DNA of 6,250 bases from Candidatus Hydrogenedentota bacterium. GTDB taxonomy: Bacteria > Hydrogenedentota > Hydrogenedentia > Hydrogenedentiales > CAITNO01. Made by a program: the position numbers and the translations under genes. Where the stretch lies: contig CAIXUF010001464.1 of the NCBI GenBank assembly GCA_903922535.1, forward strand, positions 1-6,250, given 5' to 3'. The notes beneath the pieces are model-generated. The model did not search any database and had not been told where the DNA came from. It was given only the letters and a program-made list of their open reading frames with translations. This document shows, in pieces, positions 1 to 6,250 of this stretch (position 1 is the stretch's first letter; each line of letters begins with the position of its first letter).

Positions 1-1
1 A

Positions 2-559
2 AGGCCATGGGGCCCGCATCTGGGGGATGAGTTCACGAAAGTGGGGACGAAGGCGCGCAAGCACCACGTCCGCACTTTTGGCGACGACAGTGTGGAGGCC
101 TTATGGAATCCCAATGCGGGTTGCGGGGATGTTGCGCGTTATGTGGATACCCTTACGGCCCCATGGACGGCGGTCCCCAAAGGCGGTCAGTTCAAAAGCA
201 AGGGATATCGTTCTTGGGGAGATTATGTCCGATTCGACGCCCCCCCCGTTTCGGGGGGGACTATGGACCAGGTAGTTGATCGCTCCGGTTCGGCGGACAT
301 GCCCCCGGTCCCGTTTAAGATGACATCAGGCGAAGCAGGGACGGGATGCACCGCGCCCAAGATGACTTCGAAAGGTGCCGTCACAGGTGGCAGCTTCGAG
401 ACGCTCGATTCCGGGCTTGGCAGCACCGCCACCATCACAGGCAGCAGCATGAGCGCCTTGCAGCCATCCATCGCTGCGCGGGGGCGCGTCGGCGTCGGCA
501 GCGACGGCAGTCTCAGCACGGTCTCGACGAGTGTGGAGAAAATGGCAGCCATTGGCGGG
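2..559 (+). other. N-terminal region of the giant protein, no recognised domain
   Basis: These 186 codons lead into the first beta-helix. I do not recognise a family. The first part (about codons 1-80) is mixed and fairly polar, with aromatic residues (RSWGDYVRF around codons 69-77). The second part (about 110-180) is rich in Gly, Ser, Thr and Ala (TGGSFETLDSG, GSDGSLSTVSTS) and looks like an extended or low-complexity linker. The region is not preceded by the B-repeat triplet that comes before modules 2 and 3, so module 1 is probably the first helix of the chain and this is a unique N-terminal domain. The other two forward frames are broken or Arg-rich, which supports the chosen frame. No signal peptide is present, so one would have to lie upstream. 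Confidence 0.55.
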
Positions 560-3500
560 GTAATGGTCTACCGTGTCAACGCGCAAAATACCGTTGGACC
601 TTGGGATGGCGCAGCCTGGACCACGGCGTTTCGGGATATTCAGTCGGCAGTGGATGCGGCCTCGGTGACAGGGGGGGAGGTATGGGTGGCCTCAGGCATC
701 TACGTTGCCGCAAATGATCCTGTCGTGTTGATGAGGCCTGGGGTGAGTCTCTATGGTGGGTTTTCGGGCGCGGAAACAGTCCTTGACCGGCGCGACTGGT
801 TGGCGAATGTGACCGCCATTGATGGGGAGAATGCGCGCCGGTGTGTGGTCGGCTCGAATGAGGCTGTGTTGGACGGCTTTGTCGTCACCAGGGGGTATGC
901 GGACGACGGTGGCGGAATGTCCAACTACTATTCCTCGCCCGCGGTGAAGAACTGTTCGTTCACGGGCAACTCGGCCGATAATGGCGGAGGCGGACTGCTC
1001 AATTCTTCGTCTTCTCCGACGCTGATGAACTGCACGTTCACGGGCAACTCGGCCAATGGCTACGACAGCGGCTTCGGCGGCGGGATGTTCAACGCGGACT
1101 CGTCTTCCCCGACGTTGACGAACTGTGCGTTCACGGGCAACTCGGCCAATGGCTACAACAGCGGCTTCGGCGGCGGGATGTTCAACGCAGACTCGTCTTC
1201 CCCGACGCTGACAAACTGCACGTTCACGGGCAACTCGGCCAACAGCCTCGACAGCGGCTTGGGCGGCGGGATGTTTAACCTCGCTTACGCATCTCCGACG
1301 CTGATGAACTGCACGTTCACTGACAACTCGGCCAACGGCCGCGACAGCGGTTTCGGCGGGGGGATGTTCAACGCGGAATCCTCTTCCCCGATGTTGACGA
1401 ACTGCATTCTTTGGGGTGATGCTGTATTCTCCGGGGCGGAGATCTTCAACCATGATGATTCTTCCAGTCCGTTGGTGGCGTATTCGTGCATTCAGGGGGG
1501 ATACATCGGCACCGGGAACATCAGCGCGGACCCATTGTTTGTGTATGTCGGAGGCGCCTGCATGCAGCTTCAAGAGGGTTCTCCCTGCATTGATACAGGC
1601 ATTGCGGCGGGTGCCCCGGCCATGGATATTCGCGGGGTCGCGCGCCCGCAGGGTGCCGGTGTCGACATGGGCGCCTATGAGGGGTTTGTTGCGGCGGGTG
1701 ATATTGTCATGCTGACGGTCCAGGTTTTCCCGGCCGGATACGGCAAGACGAAGCCTTCAGAGGGGGTGCATTCGGTTGTTCGCGGCGACTATGTCTCTCT
1801 GTTTGCCGCTCCATCCACCGGCAGGCTGTTTGCCGGCTGGAGCGGTGACATTTCCAGTGTGTCTCCGGATAGCGGGGTTGTCTTGGACGGGGACAGAACT
1901 GTGACAGCGAACTTCGCGACCCAAACATACACACTGACCTACTTGGCGGCGGAACATGGGGCAGTCACCGGCGACTCGCCGCAGACGGTGGCGTACGGGG
2001 GCAATGGCGCCCGGGTTGAGGCAGTGGCCGATTCCGGCTGCCGTTTTGTTCAATGGAGCGACGGTTCGGCGCAAAACCCGCGCCAGGATGTGAATGTGGC
2101 GGGTGACATCACGGTAACGGCAGTGTTTGCTGTTGTTCACACCCTTACCTACGCCGCGGGGGAACATGGGAGCGTTTGGGGAGCGACGTCCCAGGCGCTA
2201 AACGAGGGCGGAAGCGGCACGCCGGTGATTGCCGTGGCGGACACGGGGTGGCGCTTCGTTCGGTGGAGCGACGGAGTGACAGTCACGTTTCGCCAAGACA
2301 TGAACGTAACGACGGACCTTTCCGTCACTGCCGAGTTCGCCGAAGGGGCGGTTAGCTACCGCGTCAACGCGGAAAACACCACGGGGCCCTGGGATGGATC
2401 AACCTGGGCGACGGCGTTTCAGGACATACAGTCGGCTCTGGACACGGCCGTGCTGACGGGTGGAGAGGTGTGGGTTACCGCGGGGATTTACACTACCGCG
2501 GTTGATCCGGTGGTGACGATGCAGCCCGGAGTGGGCATCTATGGAGGGTTTGCGGGCACGGAAACAGTCCGCGATCAGCGCAATTGGTCGGCGAATGTCA
2601 CCGCCATTGACGGGGAAAACGTTCGGCGTTGCGTGCTCGGTTCGGATGCAGCCCTGCTGGACGGTGTTACCGTTACCCGGGGATATGCTTCCGGAGATGG
2701 CGGTGGCGGGATGCTAAACATGTCTTCTTCGCCGATACTGGCAAACTGCGTGTTTGCAGGGAACTCGGCCCGCTATTACGGCGGCGGGATCGGCAACGCG
2801 TTGTCTTTCCCAATCCTGACAAACTGCGTGTTCAAAGACAACAAGGCCGACAGCGGCGGCGGAATGCTGAACCTCTCTTCTTTCCCGAGTTTGACAAACT
2901 GCGTGTTTGCGGGAAACTCGGCTGTCTACTACGGTGGCGGAATGTGCAACGTGGAGTCTGTGCCGACGTTGAAGAACTGCACGTTCTCTGCCAACTCGAC
3001 CGACAGCGGCGGGGGAATGTACAACTACTCTTCCTCCCCCGCATTGCTGAATTGCATCCTTTGGGGTGACACCGCATCCCTCGGGGCGGAAATACTTGAC
3101 GAGTCGTCTTCTGCATCATTGGTGACCTATTCATGCATCCAGGGTGACTACCCAGGCACCGGAAATGTCAGCGTATCCCCCCTGTTTGTGGATGCCAACG
3201 GCGGCAGTCTGCAGCTTCGGGCGGGTTCTCCGTGCATTGACACAGGCACCGCGGAGGGAGCCCCGCCCTCGGATATTCGCGGGATGCCCCGACCCCGGGG
3301 TGCCGGCGTTGACATGGGCGCCTACGAGGGGTCCGTTGCGCCGGGTGACATTGTCTCCCTTGCACTGCGGGTTTCCCACGCCGGCCAGGGCGCCACGACA
3401 CCGTCCGTGGGCGTGCATTCCTTTGTTCGCGGCGAGACAGTCCCTCTTTTTGCCGTCTTGTCCCCGGGCCTGTCTTTTCTCGGGTGGGGCGGCGACGCTT

Positions 3501-6250
3501 CCAGCACGTCCCCATGTTTCCGGATCTTTATGGATGGCAACAAGACAGTGACGGCGAACTTCGTGATCATGTCGTACCTGCTGACATACAGGGCGGGCGA
3601 ACACGGAAGGATCACCGGCGACATGCTGCAGACGATCGAGTATCAAGGCAGTGGCACGCCCGTCAAGGCTGTGGCCGATTCCGGCTACCGTTTCGTTCAA
3701 TGGAGCGACGGGTCGGCCCGGAACCCGCGCATTGAGACGCGCGTCACCGATGACATTACCGTGACGGCCGAGTTCGCCCCGGGGCATACGCTGACCTATG
3801 ACGCAGGCGGACACGGGAGTGTTTTCGGAAAGACAACGCAGTCGTTGGACGAGGGCGCAAGCGGCACCATGGTGACAGCCGTGGCGGACATTGGCTGGCA
3901 CTTTGTCCAGTGGAGCGACGGTGTGGCTGGTGCGACGCGCCAGGACACGAATGTCAGTGCGGACATTTCCGTTGGAGCACAGTTTGCCGTGGGGGCGGTG
4001 TCTTTCCGTGTCGATGCGCATAACAGCGCCGGACCCTGGGATGGAGCTTCCTGGGCCACCGCGTTCCGGGACATTGAATCCGCAGTGGGTGCGGCGGCAG
4101 CGACGGGTGGCGAGGTATGGGTTGCCGCGGGCACCTATGTTGCCGGCAGTGACTTTGTGGTAATGATGCGGCCAGGGGTAAATCTGTATGGCGGGTTTGC
4201 GGGCACAGAGACATCGGGCGACCAGCGCGACTGGTTGGCGAATGTCACCGTCATTGACGGGGAAAATGCACGCCGTTGCGTGGTCGGTTCTGATGCGGCC
4301 TTGTTGGACGGCTTCACCATTACCCGGGGATCCGCTCCCGAGGGCGGCGGCGGGATGCTTAACACCTCTGCTTCACCGACAGTGAGAAACTGCGTGTTCG
4401 CGGGCAATTCAGCCAGCGACGGCTACGGCGGAGTCGGCGGGGGGATGTTCAATGCCTCTTCTTCGCCTGCACTGACGAACTGCACGTTTACGGCCAACTC
4501 CGCCGCCGATGCATACGGCGTGGGGGGGGGGATGTTCAATGCCTCTTCTTCGCCCGCGTTGACAAACTGTGTTTTCGCGCACAACTCGGCTGGTTACTAC
4601 GGCGGCGGAATGGTTAACGGCGCCTCCTCTTCGCCCACGATGACAAATTGCACTTTCACAGGCAACTCCGCCGTCGGTATCGGCGGCGGTGGAATATGCA
4701 ACATGGGCTCATCGCCGGAGTTGACGAACTGTATCCTCTGGGGTGACACCGCATATTCCGGGGCGGAAATATACAATCTTGATGCGGATTCCACACCATT
4801 GGTGGTGTATTCCTGCATACAGGGGGGGTACACAGGTACGAGAAACATCAGTGCGGACCCGCTGTTTGTGCGTGCCAACGAAGGCGACCTGCAACTTCAA
4901 ACGGGTTCTCCGTGCATTGACACAGGCACTGCGGCCGGCGCGCCCACCACGGACATCCTCGGAACGGCGCGCCCCCAGGGCGCGGGTGTTGACATGGGGG
5001 CCTATGAAACCAAAGTGATCCTTCCGGACACGCGCCCGCCGCTTATCACGACTTGCGCGGCGAACCGTACCGTTTTGGCGGACGGCTCCTGCCGGGCACC
5101 GGTGCCCGACTTCACGGCGGGCATCATCGCAACAGACAATGTTGACGCAAGCCTGACCGTGACCCAGTCGCCGGCGGCGGGCACCACCGTTGGCCGGGGC
5201 GACACCACCGTGACCCTGACCGTGACCGATGACGCGGGCAACTTCGCCACCTGCACGGCAACGCTGACTGTTTCGGCGGGCCTGTGCGAGGTGCTGGTGC
5301 CCAATGTGACCGGCATGGCGCAGTCCGCGGCACAGGCGGCGGTGGTTGCCGTCGGCCTGACCGTCGGTTCGGTCACGACGGCGTGCAGCGACACAGTTGC
5401 GGAGGGTAATGTCATCAGCCAGAACCCGACGGGTGGGTCGGCGTTGTACGGCAGCGCGGTTAACCTGGTGGTTGCCAGCGGTCCATGTCTCAGCCTCACC
5501 GTGACTTCCCCGAACGGTGGCGAGATCTGGCTGCAGCGCGGCGCGCAGACCATCACCTGGAGCGAAACCGGTGTGACCGGTGCGGTGGGAGTCCTTTTGA
5601 GCGATAACGGCAAGGATACCGCATGGATTGGCGGGGCGGCGGCTTCGTCAGGGCAACTGGCCTGGACGATTCCGACCTCGGTGGCACCGGGCAACACGTA
5701 TAAAATCCATGTGATCTCTGGGGACAACAACGCGGTTGAGGACCTGAGCGATGCGACATTCACGATCGCGTCCGCGCCGGTGCTTCCGCTGAAGGTGACC
5801 TCGCCGAACGGCGGCGAGCTGTGGATCCAGGGCGAAACGCAGAACATCACATGGAACACGGTGGGCGTGACGGGCGCGGTGGCCATCCTGCTGAACGCCG
5901 GCGGCGCGGACACGGTCTGGGTTGGCGCGGTTGCGGCCTCGGCCGGAACGCTGGCGTACACGGTTCCCGCGTCGGTGACGCCGGGCAGCGCATACAGGGT
6001 CCATATGATCTCGGGCGACGACAACTCGATAGAGGACCTGAGCGACGGCGTGTTCACGATTATCGCGCCCCCGCTGACGCTGACCTCTCCGAACGGCGGC
6101 GAGACGTGGGTGGAGGGCCAGCCGCAGCGCATCACGTGGAACGCGCAGGCGGACCTGACGGGCGCCGTGGCAGTTCTTCTGGCCGAGAACGGCACCGACG
6201 TGCTCTGGATGGGTGCGGCCCCCGCGCAGGACGGCGGACTGTCCTGGACG
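2..6250 (+). CDS. Giant multidomain surface/secreted protein with three beta-helix modules (partial at both ends)
   Basis: This frame is open for all 2083 codons, with no start or stop boundary in the window. Its translation shows, in order: an unrecognised N-terminal region (1-186); a beta-helix plus anchor Q module (187-560); three B-repeat-like domains (561-783); a second beta-helix module (784-1109); three more B-repeat-like domains (1110-1332); a third beta-helix module (1333-1669); then HYR, PASTA and three Kre9/KNH-like domains. All of these families are typical of exported bacterial proteins, so the product most likely acts outside the cell as an adhesin or structural fibre; that role is inferred. 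No catalytic residues, transmembrane segment, signal peptide, sortase motif or autotransporter barrel is visible, but both termini are missing. Internal ATGs (263, 542, 563) lack a well-spaced Shine-Dalgarno and are not followed by a signal peptide, so the true start should be upstream. Reading frame is very sure; function is not. Confidence 0.95.
241..259 (+). repeat. Perfect C7G-TTT-CG7 inverted repeat inside the coding sequence
   Basis: Bases 241-248 (seven C then G) are exactly complementary to 252-259 (C then seven G), around a three-base TTT loop. The C run is eight long if base 240 is counted. In frame it encodes A-P-P-V-S-G-G. No T tract follows, so it does not look like an intrinsic terminator. 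Both homopolymers are prone to slippage: losing one base would bring TAG at 273-275 into frame, and gaining one would bring TGA at 277-279 into frame. It may equally be a chance product of Pro and Gly codons, or a sequencing-sensitive spot. Confidence 0.6.
1028..1399 (+). repeat. Four tandem 93-bp solenoid-rung repeats
   Basis: Units run 1028-1120, 1121-1213, 1214-1306 and 1307-1399, each 31 codons from one Asn-Cys pair to the next (NC-x-FTGNSAN ... GFGGGMFN ... SSPTL). By hand alignment the first two units differ at 6 of 93 bases, and the later ones diverge somewhat more. An additional shorter rung (78 bp) precedes at 950-1027. The even unit length and high similarity suggest recent duplication of whole rungs, which keeps the reading frame and lengthens the rod. 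Confidence 0.85.
1577..1681 (+). other. Choice-of-anchor Q signature, copy 1 (internal)
   Basis: The block reads GSPCIDTG, then MDIRGVARPQG, then GVDMGAYE. This is the hallmark closing segment of bacterial beta-helix proteins annotated as choice-of-anchor Q. In that family it generally lies just before a C-terminal sorting or anchoring segment. Here more than 1500 codons follow it, so it is internal and probably serves as the C-terminal cap of the helix. Copies 2 and 3 are at 3224-3328 and 4904-5008. Confidence 0.8.
1682..2350 (+). other. Spacer 1: three InlB-B-repeat-like domains
   Basis: Codons 561-783 join helix modules 1 and 2. Domain a (about 1709-1918) has FAGWSGD and ends DRTVTANF. 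Domain b (about 1925-2131) starts TYTLTY-AAEHG and has FVQWSDGS then DITVTAVF. Domain c (about 2138-2341) starts HTLTYAAGEHGSV and has FVRWSDG then DLSVTAEF. The core Gly/Ser-W-S-x-G plus terminal V-T-A-x-F pattern is that of divergent InlB B-repeats (Listeria-Bacteroides repeat, Flg_new group), small beta-grasp-like extracellular spacers. The stretch is exactly as long as spacer 2 (669 bases), and domains align without gaps at an offset of 1647 bases. Confidence 0.82.
2744..3049 (+). repeat. Four short solenoid-rung repeats in module 2 (75-78 bp)
   Basis: Asn-Cys to Asn-Cys units start at 2744, 2822, 2897 and 2975, with the closing variant rung at 3050. Unit lengths are 78, 75, 78 and 75 bp. 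Each carries NC-x-F, a N-S/K-A/T element, GGGM/I-x-N and a short Ser-Pro turn before the next Asn-Cys. Lengths alternate in whole codons, as expected for a beta-helix with a variable turn. Confidence 0.75.
3224..3328 (+). other. Choice-of-anchor Q signature, copy 2 (internal)
   Basis: GSPCIDTG, SDIRGMPRPRG and GVDMGAYE end the second helix. The position is exactly 1647 bases after copy 1, with no length change. It is followed directly by spacer 2, as copy 1 is followed by spacer 1. Confidence 0.8.
3329..3997 (+). other. Spacer 2: three InlB-B-repeat-like domains
   Basis: Codons 1110-1332 join modules 2 and 3. Domain a' (about 3356-3565) has FLGWGGD and MDGNKTVTANF, domain b' (3572-3778) has FVQWSDGS and DITVTAEF, and domain c' (3785-3988) has HTLTYDAGGHGSV, FVQWSDG and DISVGAQF. 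Each corresponds to a domain of spacer 1 in the same order, so the two spacers are copies of one ancestral triplet. The MDGNKTVTANF ending is the most canonical match to the divergent InlB B-repeat family in the window. Confidence 0.82.
4388..4726 (+). repeat. Four solenoid-rung repeats in module 3 (81-90 bp)
   Basis: Units start at 4388, 4478, 4565 and 4646, with the closing rung at 4727; lengths are 90, 87, 81 and 81 bp. Motifs are NC-x-F, NSA, GGGM-F/V-N and ASSSP. Units 1 and 2 share a GMFNASSSPALTNC stretch and are the most alike. Confidence 0.75.
4522..4531 (+). repeat. Ten-G homopolymer tract in coding sequence
   Basis: Ten consecutive G (last base of a GTG codon plus three GGG codons) encode the V-G-G-G before MFN in a module 3 rung. 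Equivalent rungs use GGC and GGG mixtures and so avoid a long run. Losing one G brings TGA at 4560-4562 into frame; gaining one brings TAA at 4615-4617 into frame. Either would cut the protein within the third helix. This makes it a candidate slipped-strand phase-variation switch, although a sequencing or drift explanation is possible. Confidence 0.7.
4904..5008 (+). other. Choice-of-anchor Q signature, copy 3
   Basis: GSPCIDTG, TDILGTARPQG and GVDMGAYE end the third helix. As in the other copies it is internal, here followed by a TKVILPDTRPP linker and the HYR domain. Confidence 0.78.
5036..5275 (+). other. HYR domain
   Basis: About 80 codons (1679-1758) with the classic order PPLITTCAANRTVLADG, VPDF-A-ATDNVDASLTVTQSPAAGT, then VTLTVTDDAGN-ATCTATLTV. 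HYR is an Ig-like extracellular fold found in bacterial surface proteins and in animal adhesion proteins. Three Cys are visible: 5054 (ITTC), DGSC and ATC. In the usual consensus ATDN is followed by Cys, which here is Val. It likely acts as the first rigid unit of the stalk after the helices. Confidence 0.87.
5297..5482 (+). other. PASTA domain
   Basis: About 62 codons (1766-1827): VPNVTGM-QSAAQAAV, then GLTVGSV, then VAEGNVISQNPTGGS and GSAVNLVVASG. The match to the PASTA pattern (VPNVxG, A-x-GL, V-x-SQ-P-x-G, G-x-V-x-L-V-S-G) is good along its whole length. PASTA is best known from penicillin-binding proteins and Ser/Thr kinases as a peptidoglycan-binding unit, but single copies also occur in large secreted proteins. 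Flanking Cys residues (5285 and 5486) could bracket the domain. Confidence 0.85.
5495..5767 (+). other. Kre9/KNH-like domain, copy 1
   Basis: Codons 1832-1922. It starts LTVTSPNGGEIWLQ, then QTITWSETGVTGAVGVLL, GQLAWTIPTSVAPGNTYKI and VISGDNN ... DLSDATFTI. This is the bacterial form of the Ser-Thr-rich/Kre9-KNH beta-sandwich, a common stalk repeat of exported proteins. It is the first of a head-to-tail series. Confidence 0.82.
5789..6064 (+). other. Kre9/KNH-like domain, copy 2
   Basis: Codons 1930-2021. It has the same pattern as copy 1: LKVTSPNGGELWIQG, NITWNTVGVTGAVAILL, TVWVGAVAASAGTLAYTVP, ISGDDNSIEDLSDGVFTI. It starts 294 bases after copy 1, and a short linker rich in small residues and Pro separates the copies. 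Confidence 0.82.
6074..6250 (+). other. Kre9/KNH-like domain, copy 3 (cut by window end)
   Basis: From codon 2025: LTLTSPNGGETWVEG, RITWNAQADLTGAVAVLL, TDVLWMGAAPAQDGGLSWT. It begins 285 bases after copy 2 and is truncated by the end of the window, with no stop codon, so the stalk continues beyond. More copies or a C-terminal anchoring signal are likely downstream. Confidence 0.8.

Larger units (their letters stand above)
560..1681 (+). other. Beta-helix module 1 with C-terminal choice-of-anchor Q segment
   Basis: Codons 187-560. The module opens with VYRVNAQN, then GPWDGAAW-TTAF-DIQSAVDAA and GGEVWVASGIY, the usual cap and first strands of right-handed parallel beta-helix (pectin-lyase-like) surface proteins. 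Next come RPGVSLYGGFSGAET and a NVTAIDGEN strand. The solenoid follows, with six rungs carrying the Asn-Cys pair at 950, 1028, 1121, 1214, 1307 and 1400. The last rung has the variant NCILWGD, then SCIQGG, ISADPLFV and the anchor Q signature (GSPCIDTG at 1577 to DMGAYE at 1681). Rung motifs (NCTFTGNSA, GGGMFN) resemble polymorphic outer membrane protein repeats. No acid triad or other polysaccharide lyase active-site pattern is evident, so a binding or structural role is more likely than an enzyme. This is the longest of the three modules. Confidence 0.85.
2351..3328 (+). other. Beta-helix module 2 with anchor Q segment
   Basis: Codons 784-1109. It has the same order as module 1: VSYRVNAEN, GPWDGSTW-ATAF-DIQSALDTA, GGEVWVTAGIY, QPGVGIYGGFAGTET, NVTAIDGEN, then five rungs with the Asn-Cys pair at 2744, 2822, 2897, 2975 and 3050. 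It closes with NCILWGD, SCIQGDY and the anchor Q signature (3224-3328). Rungs are short, 75-78 bp, and lack the insert present between GNSA and GGGM in module 1. Sequence varies more between rungs (NCVFKDNKAD, NCVFAGNSA, NCTFSANST), so this solenoid looks older or less homogenised. It is the shortest module. Confidence 0.84.
3998..5008 (+). other. Beta-helix module 3 with anchor Q segment
   Basis: Codons 1333-1669. It opens VSFRVDAHN, GPWDGASW-ATAF-DIESAVGAA and GGEVWVAAGTY, then RPGVNLYGGFAGTET and NVTVIDGEN. Five rungs carry the Asn-Cys pair at 4388, 4478, 4565, 4646 and 4727, the last being NCILWGD. It then closes with SCIQGGY, ISADPLFV and the anchor Q block (4904-5008). That block reads DILGTARPQG, with Leu where the other two copies have Arg. 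The lead-in (around 4229-4330) resembles module 1 closely at the DNA level (DWLANVT and RRCVVGS stretches). A ten-G tract lies in the second rung. Module 3 is followed by the HYR domain instead of a third B-repeat triplet. Confidence 0.84.

Noticed and set aside
27..275. A forward frame of 82 codons that could be an upstream small gene
   Set aside because: It is Arg/Trp-rich with no ribosome binding site and overlaps the uninterrupted long frame. It ends at an off-frame TAG at 273-275.
535..565. GGAG at 535-538 followed by ATG at 542, as a possible true start of the helix protein
   Set aside because: The spacing is only three bases, no signal peptide follows, and the frame stays open for 180 codons upstream. 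An internal start would leave an exported-type protein without an export signal.
950..1399. Regular short repeats that could suggest a CRISPR array
   Set aside because: Units are 78-93 bp, in frame, with no alternation of constant repeat and unique spacer. They translate to solenoid rungs.
692..1573. A 293-codon minus-strand open frame with regular Arg-rich repeats
   Set aside because: Its periodicity is the reverse complement of the 93-bp rung repeats of helix 1. The composition (Arg, Val, His rich) is typical of a shadow frame.
560..1681. A polysaccharide lyase or pectinase, from the beta-helix fold
   Set aside because: I see no conserved catalytic Asp, Lys or Arg pattern of those enzymes. 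The Cys-Asn rung style and anchor Q ending fit binding or structural surface proteins better.
3131..4021. A 296-codon minus-strand open frame
   Set aside because: It is antisense to spacer 2, shows no recognisable domain, and its sequence mirrors the B-repeat codons. A similar shorter frame lies opposite spacer 1 for the same reason.
5002..6195. A 397-codon open frame on the minus strand
   Set aside because: It lies exactly opposite the HYR-PASTA-KNH section, whose + strand translation matches known domains throughout. Its repeated SPPFGEV motif is the mirror of the SPNGGE codons. Strong C/G third positions make stops rare on the opposite strand.

Overview
The window lies entirely inside one very long protein-coding gene on the + strand. 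Reading in codons from base 2, no stop codon occurs up to base 6250, giving 2083 codons. Both the start and the stop codon lie outside the window. There is no intergenic DNA, so no promoter, ribosome binding site, terminator, RNA gene or mobile element is visible. Every other open frame, including long ones on the minus strand, is a shadow of this GC-rich, repeat-rich gene.

Layout by codon number: 1-186 is an N-terminal region I do not recognise. Codons 187-560, 784-1109 and 1333-1669 are three copies of a secreted right-handed parallel beta-helix module, each ending in a choice-of-anchor Q type segment (GSPCIDTG ... DMGAYE). Codons 561-783 and 1110-1332 are two linkers of exactly equal length (223 codons), each made of three InlB-B-repeat-like domains. 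After the third helix comes a tail: one HYR domain (about 1679-1758), one PASTA domain (about 1766-1827) and at least three Kre9/KNH-like beta-sandwich repeats (1832-1922, 1930-2021, 2025 onward, the last cut by the window end).

The domain content is wholly extracellular: solenoid rungs with an NC-x-F-x-GNSA ... GGGM-F-N signature, Ig-like and B-repeat spacers, and no catalytic motif. The likely product is a giant cell-surface or secreted adhesin-like fibre, with helix rods separated by spacers and a beta-sandwich stalk. Its actual ligand and its anchoring mode cannot be seen.

The organism is probably a GC-rich Gram-negative bacterium from a lineage rich in such giant proteins, such as Hydrogenedentes, Lentisphaerae/Kiritimatiellae or other Planctomycetes-Verrucomicrobia-Chlamydiae relatives. 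This is inferred from domain style only and is weak. The points most worth following are the internally repeated helix-anchor Q-spacer unit, a 10-G tract in the third helix where a one-base slip would truncate the protein, a perfect C/G hairpin near the 5' end, and a recently expanded 93-bp rung repeat in the first helix.
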